The notes under the pieces: model-generated
Told to the model about the DNA's origin: nothing
Seen by the model: the letters and a program-made list of their open reading frames with translations, nothing else
The model's database searches: none
Program-made: the position numbers and the translations under genes
Origin: Apricaphanius iberus
Taxonomy: Eukaryota > Chordata > Actinopteri > Cyprinodontiformes > Aphaniidae
Direction: 5' to 3'
DNA length: 64,000 nt
NCBI GenBank assembly: GCA_028564705.1
Contig: JAPXFQ010000184.1
Coordinates: 2,038,501-2,102,500 of the forward strand
Shown: positions 54,276 through 64,000 of the stretch, in pieces
Layout of the letters: each line of letters starts with the position of its first letter
Position numbering within the stretch: the stretch's first letter is position 1

Positions 54276-56998
54276 CTGGAGTACACAAAAAGGACAAAAA
54301 AAACAAAAAAACAAAATGAACAAGCATGACGAGAGCAAGGATGGAAAAATAAAAACACTTCGTTCTACCTCATAAATACGGGGGGGGGGGGGGGGGGGGG
54401 CTACATTGTTGAGGTCGGGTCTGAGCCCTGTACCATTAAATGCTCCTGGGGGGCTTATTTGATGAAACTGCCTGTGAGGAGGGGGGGATGCAGGTTTGAC
54501 AGAAACATTTGTCCTTTTGAGTTTTGTGTTTTTTTGTTTTCCCTTTTAACTTTTTTTTTTCTTCCCTCTACTACACCACAAAAGCTACTTCTAATCTAAA
54601 ACCCTGAATCCCTCAAGTATTTTGCCATCGAGTATGCCTTCTTATTCAATCCGCCTCCATGGACCCCTTCTTTGCCCATTACCAAGACCAAGACTGAAAG
54701 AAAAGAGACAGAAGGAACATTTAGAAGGGATGTTGAGATCACACAGGTGAAGAGAGAAAAGAAAAAACAGAGCCAAAAAGCAGCAGGCAAGACGGCTACA
54801 AAGAGACAACCACACACAAAGCTGTGCAGTGCCTTTAGTTTGAAGGTTGTAGGAGGGCGAAACAATCATTTTCTTATCTGTGCTGCTGGTGAAGACACAT
54901 TTTGCTACAATTAGATGTAACGCATGCAACCCATTTGACAGCATACGCCGGTTAGGATGACAAGCAGAAGCGTTGAGCAGCAAGTCTGTGAAAAGTCTGA
55001 ATAAATCTATTTTCATCAGGAACCCTAGTAGCCAAATTTGTTTATACATATATAGTATTTCCAGGAAATATAAAAAGGGCCAATTGTAACAAAGTGAAAA
55101 TCCAGCCAGCGAGAGATTCCCTGATTAAAGTGGTCCGTGGTATTTACCATATAATACTGAATCACTTTAGTTTTCTGGCCAAATGTCAACGCAGACCTGC
55201 TTGCAGACTGAGCCAATCTAGTCAAGGGTCTCCAGGTAAGTTTGTAATTTTTCCATTAAGGACACGTTACACTAAACCACTGTTAAAGCTGAACCAAAGC
55301 AAAAATTATATGAATTCTTGAAGATTAGGGTGGCGATAAAAGGACTAATAAAAGAAAGGCTCAATGGTTTATTCTGGTCATTTGTGTTACAGCTGAGCAC
55401 GACATTTCACCTGGACATGCTGAGATACAACTCCATAACACTCAAGTCATTTCTCATTAGAAATGTACAAAGGTTATGCTGAAAGTCTGTAGCTTTAGAA
55501 AAGTGCTCGTCTCAGACCAGAACACCAACTCTATCATCTTTATATTAGAACGACAGCAGCATGTTGCTCCTTTAGGTGTCCAACAGCTGCCCGACATAAA
55601 GTTAATCCTTTTCAAAATCTATAGATCAGGCTTCACTTTACCAGCAGCAGAGAAGAGAATGAAGCTTCTCACCAACATCACCAAAGACACATGCAGCAGC
55701 AGCAGCATGCTAAGGGTACCTCTCCTCAATACATGTGGGCACCATGAAGCACCCAAAGCCTTGTGCGGGGAAACAGATCGTTACTTTGGACACAGTGGGC
55801 TGTGTTGACCAGAAAGGCGAAAGTTGCATGCAGCTCAAGGTGGTTTTAGGAAATCCTGGCCTAGAAAAGGAGGGGCGGCATGTGGAAAATTTAAATAGTT
55901 TTTCCCAGGAATGTTCTCACAGTGAAGTTTTAGCAGTAGAGGAAATGGTGCGTGTGGGCTCAAACAGACAACATAGAAAAGTGCCACAGCCTCAAACAAG
56001 TCCACAAAGGCATCTTGAAATGATTTTTAGATGCAGCAAGTTAAAACGAGGGCAGTGGGTTAATGCTGATTTTGTACTTATTGAAAGGAATCACAGAGAG
56101 TTAATCACACAGTCTAATGTTCCAACAATGTTGGAAGGAAGGCTTCATTGAAACCAATTTTAATGTCAGCTGCCTGGATGGCTGGAAGCTTTAATAATTA
56201 CTACTCTGAAGTTATAATTGTTTACAATATCTGTCCCACTACTGTAATTCCTGGGTCCAGGGCAAATCACATGCCAGTCTGCAACACTAAACAGCGTGTA
56301 GCCATTTGTAGTCTGACACTAACTGGGCTAAAGGCTAACGTTGAGCTAACAATGCTAGCAGTAAATTAGTCTGCTCTAAAAACATGAAGCTACTTTTTTA
56401 GCTGCCATCAACTTGATATTGCTTTTAAACATATCCATCGATTACTCAACTTTCTGTGTATACCTCGTATTGGTGTGCATCTTCTGGCCAAACTGGCAAC
56501 CCTCCATGAAATTCATTGGGAGGGGTGAGAGTAGTTTTTCCCTTAATGGGCTGTAGTATTTCAAATTGACCACAAGATTTCAATATTAAATTGTGTACCT
56601 TTTAAGTGGGCCTTGGGACAAATTACCTTCTACCCCCCCGGTGGTGCATGAGCACATTAAAAGGGGGTACACAAACATTTTACTCAAAGTAAAACTGATC
56701 CATTTATTTCAGTGTTTTTTTTAAAGTGTTTAAAAGACCTGTTTTTTTTTTATGACCGTCATGTTCATTTACTTTTAATATATATATTTAGTATTTATTT
56801 TTGAGATTGCTTATTCACATTCATGACAAAATCTATACATCTATATTCAGACACAACTAGAAATGAAAATACAGAGCTTCAAAAATAAATGTTAATGTTA
56901 TGGAGACTTAAAGTAATTTTAATTTATCAGTTTATTTTACTTCTGGACAACCATCAACTCTCTACTAAGGTGGTACATGTGGTATGAGGAAATGACCT

Positions 56999-57030
<32 letters not shown>

Positions 57031-59976
57031 GACACACCAGCCTGTTCATCACAGGAACCAACTTTGCTCTAAAGAGAATATTTAATTCTCAGCAGAGGAA
57101 GTAGGAAACAAATCATGAACAAGCATCAGACCTCCAACTCAAAAGGTTTGCAACTGAGATATTCTAATATAAAAATATTAAAACTTTAACTTTAAGCCTT
57201 TAAGATCCCCACACAGATATTTGTAAATTGAGAAATGATGACAGTTTAGAACAAGAGAAAGGAGTTAAAAAACAAACATCAACATGACTATAAAGTTTTA
57301 TGATAAAGGGAAACCATTATATTCCTTAAACAAAGCATCAGTCTTAAGGGACCATTTAAAACTAAAAGACCATAAACCTCTAAACTTGCTGTACTTAACA
57401 TGCTGAAATACAATTGTTAATGAAACTGCTTTAATGCTGTCGTTTCCCCACAATAACAAAATTCCACAAGTAGGAATTCATACCAGTCATATATTGAGGA
57501 AAGGTGCATCCAACACCTCTACAACGTGCATTCACAACACATGACCTACAATAGATAACCTAGCAATACCAACTTTAATCCAAGTAGGTCAACTACAGTG
57601 AATGTTGTACTCACTTTTGGTTGCCTTGCCTACAGAAATATTGTATGTTGGCTCTCCTCCTTGACTCTTTGTCCGGATGTCCATTGTCCAGTCGCCGTCA
57701 ACTTGCAGGCTGTCCCTGATTACTGAGCACTTTTTAGCGCCTAAGGTCATCCCATTGGTGAAGAATCCCGCACGGTCCTTTCCTACTAACACGTCGATTT
57801 CAGCTGGCTAAAGGAAAAAGAAAATAGTTTAAGACCATCACATTGTTAGGACAAGTTTTTCAGTCCCATTTGGGAAAAGAAAATGTTCTCAAACAGGTTG
57901 ATATTCCTAAAAAAGAAAAAGTGCAACTACTAAGAAGGTTACGTACTTCGGTTATGTAAAATACAGTGCATAGTTTCGTAAATATGTTGCACTTCTTGGT
58001 ACATAAACATTTGGGTTTTGAAATAAAGTCACTTTTAGTGAACAAGGCTGCTTTTATTTCAAACCCCAGGACAGGGCCAATGTGCAAAGTCATGGCACCA
58101 GGGGGCCGAAGAAAGGAAAATCCTGGGTCAAATTAGCATGAAGGCCTGCTGTACAGGTAGAGACTGAAACCTCTGTGTTCTGAGTTTCTTGCTTCAAGCT
58201 AAAACCCATCTCTCTGATATGTAAAATTTATTAGCCATATGTTCATGTTTTATGAAAAATTCATGACAAAAAAAGATTTTACCCTAATTAAACTGGTACT
58301 TTTCTTTTGAAATTGTTGCACAAATGTTCTTAGAAACAGGCCATTCAGATTTCAACGTATACTCTTCAGTTTTGTTTTCCCCAAGATGTTACTTTCAAAC
58401 AGAAGCAAGGTTTGTCTTGCATATAAAAGATTTACATGTAAATCAGAGGTAAATACTAAAAACGGTTCTCGATTACCTCTGACACTGTAAATATTAATGT
58501 TACTTACACATTTCAATAACTTACAGGTTTAACATTATTGTTTTAGGTTTATTCTATTAACCAGACACTAGGTTGCTTCAAGCCAAGGTATATTTTAATA
58601 CATATGTATCCCAAAACATTTTTGACTTTTTTAATGGAAATAAAAGAGTCTGATTATACATTATAACGGCAGACCATACCAATGGACAGAATACTAGAAG
58701 CAATGTGCAAAAACGAGCTCGAAAGAGCATTCCTCGGTATAAACAAAACTTCACTTTAAGGTTTATAATACAAGTTTACATGATGTCAAATAGGATAGAT
58801 TTTTTTTCCTCAACAGGATCATTAACAAAGGAAGGGGGGGCGAAAACATTTCAAAAACTGACTGGAATTACCGGGTGGACACTCCCAGTAGCTTTTAGCT
58901 AAAGGCGGAAAAGGCGTTCAAGTCCTCTAGCACCGCTAATCAATTGTAGCGTTACAAATTATAAAGCGTAGAATGTCGTTTTAATCCGTACATAACAAAC
59001 ATGAAAATACAATATACTACCCATTTATTTAAAAAATACAAAATGGTGGCTGGGAAAAACGCAAAGGACAATCGACACAGATTAAACCAAGAACTGCAGT
59101 GTGGTGACATTGGATAAAGAGCGTTTGAAACTGACAGAGCAACGCCGTTTTTGGTGGCAAAATAATTTCTATAAGCTCCTGATAGGGGGAAAACCGAACA
59201 AGAAACTGAGCGTGTATCCGCCATTTTGGATGAAAGGGGCGGTAGTGGGATTCACAGAAGCCGAACAGGAAAGACCAACGGCTGCTAGCTCTTAGCATTA
59301 GCTTCCAACGGTTTTCCAATGAGGATGATTACCATCCCCATTTGAGCTAAACCGCTAGCTTGATAGCGACGCCGACATGCCGCTTCTTTCAAGTAAAATT
59401 CGCGACAACGAGGGCTTCACTGCACGTTTTTATTTTCGTTAAGGTAGAATTGAGTTCTAAACTGTATATCTGGGTAACACTTAACACCCACTACGTTTTA
59501 TTGCCAAAACCTGATGACCGGTATGATAAGCAAATGTTAGCCCCGTTAGCTTCAGGCTATCGAACTCTTAAGTCATCCGTGATAACTGTTGTGGATATGT
59601 ATGAGGACATTTTACAAAATAAATACTCGCATGGGCTTAAAAAGACACGGGCAATAGAAATTTCTCGAGCGATAAAGGGCAAGGTTGCACGCCTGTCCAT
59701 GTAAAATCTCGTGTCGGACCACTGCATACCATGTGTACCACTCTCATTCAACAAGGCCAGGCTATGCAGATAAACGGGCAAAAACATAGTTGCATTATTT
59801 TAAAAGCCCTCCGAGCCAACTTTACACACTACAGGCAGCATACTAACCGTTATGTTGTTAAAGGTTCCGCCGGCTTGCGCTGCCCAGACGTATTTGGCGT
59901 CCGTGTAGCCCACAATGGCTGCGTCCTGGCAGCTGCCATCTGCCATCAGGTTGTCCACGTAGCTTTGCCAGGACAT
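54178..59976 (-). CDS. pfn2: Profilin-2, two isoforms by alternative last exon
   Basis: Exon 1 (59848-59976), exon 2 (57615-57807), then either exon 3A (54596-54693) or exon 3B (54178-54275). Each combination gives 139 residues; human profilin-2 has 140. The start [11 protein letters not shown] and the block [20 protein letters not shown] are diagnostic of profilin. Profilins bind actin monomers (ATP exchange and delivery to formins) and poly-proline ligands; the N-terminal WQSYVDN and the C-terminal helix form the poly-proline site. The GKEGVHGG loop is encoded in both alternative exons. Intron phases (0, then 1) match. All introns are GT-AG. The closest family is PFN2 rather than PFN1 or PFN4, supported by the rnf13 linkage. 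Teleosts can have duplicates, so the paralogue suffix is left open. Confidence 0.93.
54380..54400. repeat. Poly-G run, 21 G (C21 in the pfn2 transcript)
   Basis: Uninterrupted G on the + strand lying between the two alternative last exons of pfn2, about 105-125 nt upstream of the exon 3B acceptor. It may be a real homopolymer or a length-uncertain assembly stretch. Confidence 0.9.
54596..54693 (-). CDS. pfn2: pfn2 alternative last exon 3A
   Basis: After exon 2's final base it gives [20 protein letters not shown] then [12 protein letters not shown] and TAG. Acceptor TCTTTTCTTTCAG. This C terminus is close to the mammalian brain-type profilin-2a tail. Between its stop codon and the exon 3B acceptor there is no AATAAA or ATTAAA on the transcript strand, so a 3A mRNA probably reads on through 3B as 3' UTR. 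Confidence 0.93.
54694..57614 (-). other. pfn2 intron 2, 2.9 kb
   Basis: No transposon family recognised. Open frames at 55476-56151 on the opposite strand have no domain I recognise and lie in the intron. Contains the G30 run at 56999-57028. Donor GTGAGT at 57614-57609. Confidence 0.6.
56999..57028. repeat. Poly-G run, 30 G
   Basis: Thirty consecutive G on the + strand (C30 in the pfn2 pre-mRNA), in the intron before the alternative last exons. The real length may differ because long homopolymers are error-prone. Confidence 0.9.
57615..57807 (-). CDS. pfn2: pfn2 exon 2
   Basis: 193 nt: [20 protein letters not shown], then [20 protein letters not shown], then [20 protein letters not shown] and KATK plus one base. 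It holds most of the actin-binding face. Acceptor TTCCTTTAG at the 5' side, donor GTGAGT. Phase 1 at its end suits both alternative exons. Confidence 0.96.
57808..59847 (-). other. pfn2 intron 1, 2.0 kb
   Basis: Donor GTTAGT, acceptor CCTTTAG. No transposon recognised. A GC-richer stretch near 59100-59350 lies 500-900 bp inside from exon 1 and might carry regulatory sequence. Confidence 0.5.
59848..59976 (-). CDS. pfn2: pfn2 exon 1 with start codon
   Basis: 43 codons: [20 protein letters not shown] then [20 protein letters not shown] and NIT. The open frame continues upstream, but the Met before SWQSYVDN is the profilin start by family comparison (human begins MAGWQSYVDN). Donor GTTAGT at 59847. 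Confidence 0.96.
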
Positions 59977-60250
59977 GTTAGTAATATTAGTTCTAGGATG
60001 GGGAATAAAGCACGGCGAGTGAGAATAAATCACGGTCGTCTGTTCGACGAAGTAGAAGCGGTGTTTTTGTGTGGTTAACGGGCCTCCAGCAAGCAAAACC
60101 CCCCGGCTCCGTCACGTCCCGGCTTTCTTCTGGTCTAGGCAACGAAGTGGAGCCTCTACGACCAGACACAGGGTTGGGTGTAGTCCTTACTAAATCACTC
60201 CGCCATGCGTTCTTCGTCATGTTCCTTGTTCCTTCATATACTGGACGGCG
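59977..60250 (-). promoter_or_regulatory. pfn2 5' UTR / CpG-rich promoter region
   Basis: Upstream of the pfn2 start, CpG dinucleotides are far more frequent than in the surrounding AT-rich DNA (for example CACGGCGAG, TTCGACGAAG, CCCCCGGCTCCGTCACGTCC). No TATA box at a convincing position. GGACGTGACGG on the transcript strand contains a CRE-like half-site. A CpG-island-type promoter is inferred. Confidence 0.5.
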
Positions 60251-60558
60251 GATGAATACAACGCTAGCAGTTTCCCAGGCATTTTTTTTCTTCTGAACTA
60301 TGAAGATCTATTTTTCTTGGGTTGAACTAGAATTCGCTCTGTACACTTTTGTAGAACATGCTGTTAAATTAGTTTTTTATAATTTTTTTTTAATGAAGTA
60401 AAATAGATGTCCAGCTCTCTGTAAACAATACCCTTTCATTCAGAATAACCAGCTTCAACGCAGAGACAAGTAGTGTAGTGCCCAAAAGCACTATATATGG
60501 CTTAAGGTTTGAGCAGAAAAGAGGTTACCAACATGTTACAGTGCTCCTTTGGGATATA
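60251..60558. other. Upstream flank of pfn2, nothing recognised
   Basis: AT-rich spacer. Confidence 0.35.
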
Positions 60559-60974
60559 GACTACCTTTACATGCAGCCAATATTCGGATTATGGTCGGGT
60601 TGAGGTCACTATTCAGGTTTCTGAAACATTCGGAAAAACCCGCTTGCGTAAACAGAGCGATGTAAAGAGAGACAGAGAGAGAGAGCAGAGACAGTTACTC
60701 CTGTATACATGGACTTTTTATGCCAGACGGTTTATGCAAGAAGTTCCTCTACTCAAAAGACCAAGATTCCTTGTGCAAAGAATACACTCAGAACACAAAT
60801 CAATGTTCCTTTTGATATGGATATGCCGATATACATGACCAAATGTTCGGGTTAGAAAAAGGGCACCCCGGGACCATATTTAGGTTTTTGCCAGTGTTTA
60901 CATGGCCGTGCGTAACCTGGTTATTGCTAATATTCCAGTTTTCATTGGGTTATTGGATACATGTAAACGTAGTC
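60559..60974. mobile_element. MITE with GACTAC-TTTACATG ends
   Basis: The left end GACTACCTTTACATGCAGCCAATA and the reverse complement of the right end GACTACGTTTACATGTATCCAATA are clear inverted repeats 416 bp apart. The interior has AATATTCGG and CCGGGTTA-like words and no transposase. It resembles a common teleost MITE. Flanks (ATA and ATT) do not prove a duplication. Confidence 0.65.
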
Positions 60975-61415
60975 ATTGATTTTATCATTTTTCTCTAACT
61001 CGTTCACTTACTTTTACGTATTTTGGTGAGGGGGAAATGCACTCTTATTCTAACAGGCTGGGTTATCCTGAGCTATCTCTGTAGTTATCCTGCTATATAG
61101 ATTTATACCATTGGAGGACAGACCGGACATTTGTCTTCACTCTACCTTTATTTTTTCTGCTACTCTCCATCTGCAATATTTACTGTTTTATTCTGCTAAC
61201 TTTATGTTTTTTTCTACGTTTTTCTCTCCATAGAAGCCGCACTAGGTGTGGCGTTCTGTTTGCTTGCGTTGTCTTGTTGGAGGGGTACATCAGCTGGGAT
61301 GACGCTCCCTGTAACTAAATATATTTATGCTTAAGCAGATGTATTTATGCATTTTTTTAAATATGTATTTATTTGATTATGTTTACATTTAACAGAACCC
61401 ATGGACCATCACATA
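60975..61415. other. No gene recognised
   Basis: AT-rich spacer between a MITE and a Tc1 element. Confidence 0.35.
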
Positions 61416-62612
61416 CAGAGCTGAAAATCTATTTGCCCCTTCAAGATATTTTCTTTTTTTGCTATTTAGTTCACTTAGATGTTTCAGAATAGAAAAAAAA
61501 ATTGCATCCAAACCTAATAACATAATAACGGTTGTGCCTGCCTTATCCACACTCAAACACGGTTGTTGCCGAGCCTGTGCAATCAGGAAATCACCTAAAC
61601 AGAACCTGTCTGACATCATGAAGCCAACTACAAGATCTAATCTAGAGCAATTTAAGAGCTGATCAGGAAAAATGACGTTGATTTTTTTCATTCTGGAAAA
61701 GGGTAAAAACGTATTTCTAATGCCCTGGGACTCCAGTGAACTGCAGTGGCTGTTATTCACAAATGGAGAAAAAACATGCAATAGTGGCAAACCTTCAGGA
61801 GTGGCATTCCTGAAGTAATTCACTCCAAGAATGCATAAATGATTAATCCAGGACGTTACAAAAGACCCCATTAGAAAATATAAAGCAATGTAGATCTTAC
61901 TTGCCTCAGTTGATATCGAAGAAAGAGGATTAAAAGTACTTCTAACCAAAACTAATAAAAATACTTTTCTATTTTTTGTAAAAAGACAAAATAAGCAAAC
62001 AAACATCTTCATAGCACATAAATGTTGTGGACTGATGACTAAAAACAGGAAGTTTTTGGAAGCTGTGTCCTCTGTTGGAACTGGAAAACAAATTACACAG
62101 CATTAGAAAAAACTAATCATTCCAGCTGTCAAAAATTGTTGTGGCAGTCCGATGATCTAAGCCTGTTATACTAGAGGATTTGTAATAACTAATTGATCAC
62201 CATCATGACGTCTGCCCTCTAGCAGAAGCAGAATATCTTCCCATCCTTTAATGAAGTTTAAAAGCACTTGGTTTATTTAGCAGGAAAATTCATTTCAAAG
62301 TACACCACCAAATCTACCTAAAAAAAAAATCCCCTAAAACAAAATGAAGCTTTTTAAGGTGGCCTGGTCAAAATTTCTTCCTAAATCTGAGTGCAATGTT
62401 GTGTCATGATCTTAAACAGGCTATTCATGCGCATAAACCCTCCAATGTGGCTGAAAAAGGGGGAAAAATCTGCAAAGAAAGCGGACCAAAATTCCTCCAC
62501 AGCGATGTAAATGACTAACTGGCAGTAATCACAATCCCTCACTGGCAGCAGTGCCTGCCAAGGCTGGCACATCCAGTTATTTTCAATTATTCAGTATATC
62601 TTGGTCTGATGC
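61416..62612 (+). mobile_element. Tc1-like element, degraded, + strand
   Basis: Starts after TA with CAGAGCTGAAAATCTATTTG and CCCCTT, the Tc1-type left end. Forward transposase landmarks follow in order: CAGGAAATCACCTAAACAGA, TGGGACTCCAGTGAACTGCA, ACAAATGGAGAAAAAACATG, ACAAAAGACCCC, ACTTGCCTCAGTTGATATCG, TGGACTGATGACTAAAAACA, CACCACCAAATCTACC, ATGAAGCTTTTTAAGGTGGC, CCAAAATTCCTCCACAGCGA. This is the whole transposase gene in decayed form. The 207-codon open frame on the opposite strand (61389-62012) is an antisense accident. Confidence 0.75.
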
Positions 62613-63846
62613 TAAATATTGTTACTCTGAATCTTAGGTCCTGTTTACATAGAGACAAAACTGGTATAGTTTCAAAAATAGAGTCTGTAAAAATTGCACC
62701 ACAATACATTTAAAAAAAATGTTTGCCCACGTGAACTACTGAAGTTTTTGTAGTACCTATGCTGGGCCCATTGGTGCTGTGACAATGCCACAGAAACAGA
62801 AAAGAACTATGAGCACGGCCAGTCAACCCAGTGGCAAACACGACAAATCTAGCTACAAAGGAGAGCTTTATTCAAAAGCAGATTGAGTCTGTGCTTCTTT
62901 TTATTTATTTATGTATTTGACAGGGAAATTGCACGACAAATGTGTTGCACAAACCAGAGATAGCTACATGCTCTTTTTCATCTGTCGCCAGAAGCAAAGC
63001 AACAGCAGGTTTATACAGCGGCGAGCGAGCGATCTCACTTAAGAGTCCTTTACCAATTTAAAATACAGATAAAGCACTGGCAGCTACTTTTCTGGCCAAC
63101 TGAGCTTTCGTTGTGAGATTTCTCCACTTTGGGACCCGATTCAAATATGATCGTTTACGATGTGTCCTTATCCGATTAAATATCTATGCTGTTATACCTG
63201 GTTTCTTCTCCGTTTGGACTTGGCCTTCGGGTTTGAAAAAAACAACAACCAAACACCATCTGCAGGGCGCAAACACTTTTTCACACCACCGCACAACATG
63301 TACATACATGTACACTAGAGAAGCAAAATTTCCAACTAGATTATTTTCCATGCTTGAAAATAACAATAAAGTGTTACAAATCAAACACACTTAATGGCTA
63401 CCCAACATTCCCCTGTTCATAATTCTTCCGATAAAACACAAGGAAATTATTATCAATACCCCAAACCTCAACTACCAAGAAAAAATCCTGTTTGCAGCCC
63501 TCTGATCTAGGAAAACACAGTTTCCTGTACAATGTTTTTGAAAATGCAGTTAAAAAGGAAAACACCGTTATGGAACAAAAACTTTTAATAAAGGTCCAGA
63601 AATTAAATTAATTTGGTCCAGACTTTCTGCATGACAAAAGCCTGATCTAAAGTTGTTCTGATAAGTGTTGCAAAACTGTACTTTAAGTGTAAAGTAAACT
63701 GAAACCAACTATTTCTGTTTCTCTCGTGAGCTTTTAGGCCTTTGGTTCTCTGTTTTAAAGATTTCTTTGTTCTTAGCTTTATTTTTGCATGTCTATTTTC
63801 AGCTCACAGTGGGAGTATTAATTATGATTCTATGTACAATTTAGTT
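62613..63846. other. No gene recognised (1.2 kb)
   Basis: AT-rich, with no coding or transposon signature that I can name. Confidence 0.35.
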
Positions 63847-64000
63847 TAGGGATGCACCGATACCGAGTGATATCGGACATGATAGCGCCCAATTTACATG
63901 TATCGGGTAAACTTAACCGTTACCATGAACCGATACTCAAAATGTGGAAAATCTGCAATAAATTCACAAAAAAAGGTAAATTATTCACCTGAAATGTTAT
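63847..64000 (+). mobile_element. hAT-like MITE, cut by window end
   Basis: Starts TAGGGATGCACCGATACCGA, then ATATCGGACATGATAGCG and CCATGAACCGATACTC, the inverse of the CGGTTCATGGT text in the 17830-18258 copy. It continues past the window edge. Confidence 0.65.

Noticed and set aside
55476..56151. Two overlapping + strand open frames of 110 and 138 codons
   Set aside because: They lie in a pfn2 intron, show no splice signals or known domain, and have composition like the surrounding intron.
61389..62012. 207-codon open frame on the - strand, the longest in the window
   Set aside because: The + strand here reads as a decayed Tc1-like transposase gene in the correct order of landmarks. The reverse frame is an antisense accident with no recognised domain.
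1..64000. CRISPR array, operon, phage or antiviral gene cassette
   Set aside because: No regularly spaced short repeats, no bacterial-type gene packing and no such protein families. Introns and transposons show vertebrate nuclear DNA.

Overview
The window looks like intron-rich DNA from a ray-finned fish (teleost). It is AT-rich, has canonical GT-AG introns, and is full of degraded Tc1/mariner, hAT and Harbinger DNA transposons, L2-like and other non-LTR retrotransposon pieces, and tRNA-derived SINEs. Only two protein-coding genes can be supported, and they converge tail to tail: rnf13 (E3 ubiquitin ligase, + strand) and a profilin-2 gene (pfn2, - strand). From established knowledge, RNF13 and PFN2 are also convergent neighbours on human chromosome 3q25, so this looks like conserved vertebrate linkage. 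The species was not identified.

Layout. 1-15942 has no recognised gene and is probably the first coding intron or upstream flank of rnf13; the exon for the rnf13 start codon and signal peptide was not found and probably lies outside the window. Seven rnf13 coding exons run from 15943 to 50043, spanning the protease-associated (PA) domain, the transmembrane helix, the basic juxtamembrane stretch, the RING-H2 finger split by one intron, and an acidic Ser-rich tail with a dileucine motif. 50848-52528 is the short gap between the converging 3' ends. pfn2 occupies about 52529-60000 on the - strand: exon 1, exon 2, and two alternative 98-nt last exons (3A and 3B) giving two 139-residue profilins that differ only at the C terminus. 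60250-64000 is upstream flank with a degraded Tc1-like element and two MITE sequences.

Most of the information outside the two genes is transposon archaeology. Best resolved are: an old Tc1-like element (about 20036-23970) split by two younger Tc1-like elements and a short retroelement tail; a Harbinger-type MITE with a TTA target duplication inside an L2-like LINE; a hAT MITE with a perfect 8-bp target duplication at 14915-15576; a SINE inside a hAT element with a 14-bp target duplication; a 1.5-kb imperfect inverted repeat at 8640-10215; and a 20-bp perfect hairpin inside a LINE that looks like a template-switch mutation.

I found no bacterial-type operon, CRISPR array, phage or undescribed multi-gene system. 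The most biologically interesting feature is the duplicated terminal exon of pfn2. Family assignments of repeats rest on remembered consensus features and visible motifs, not on a database search.
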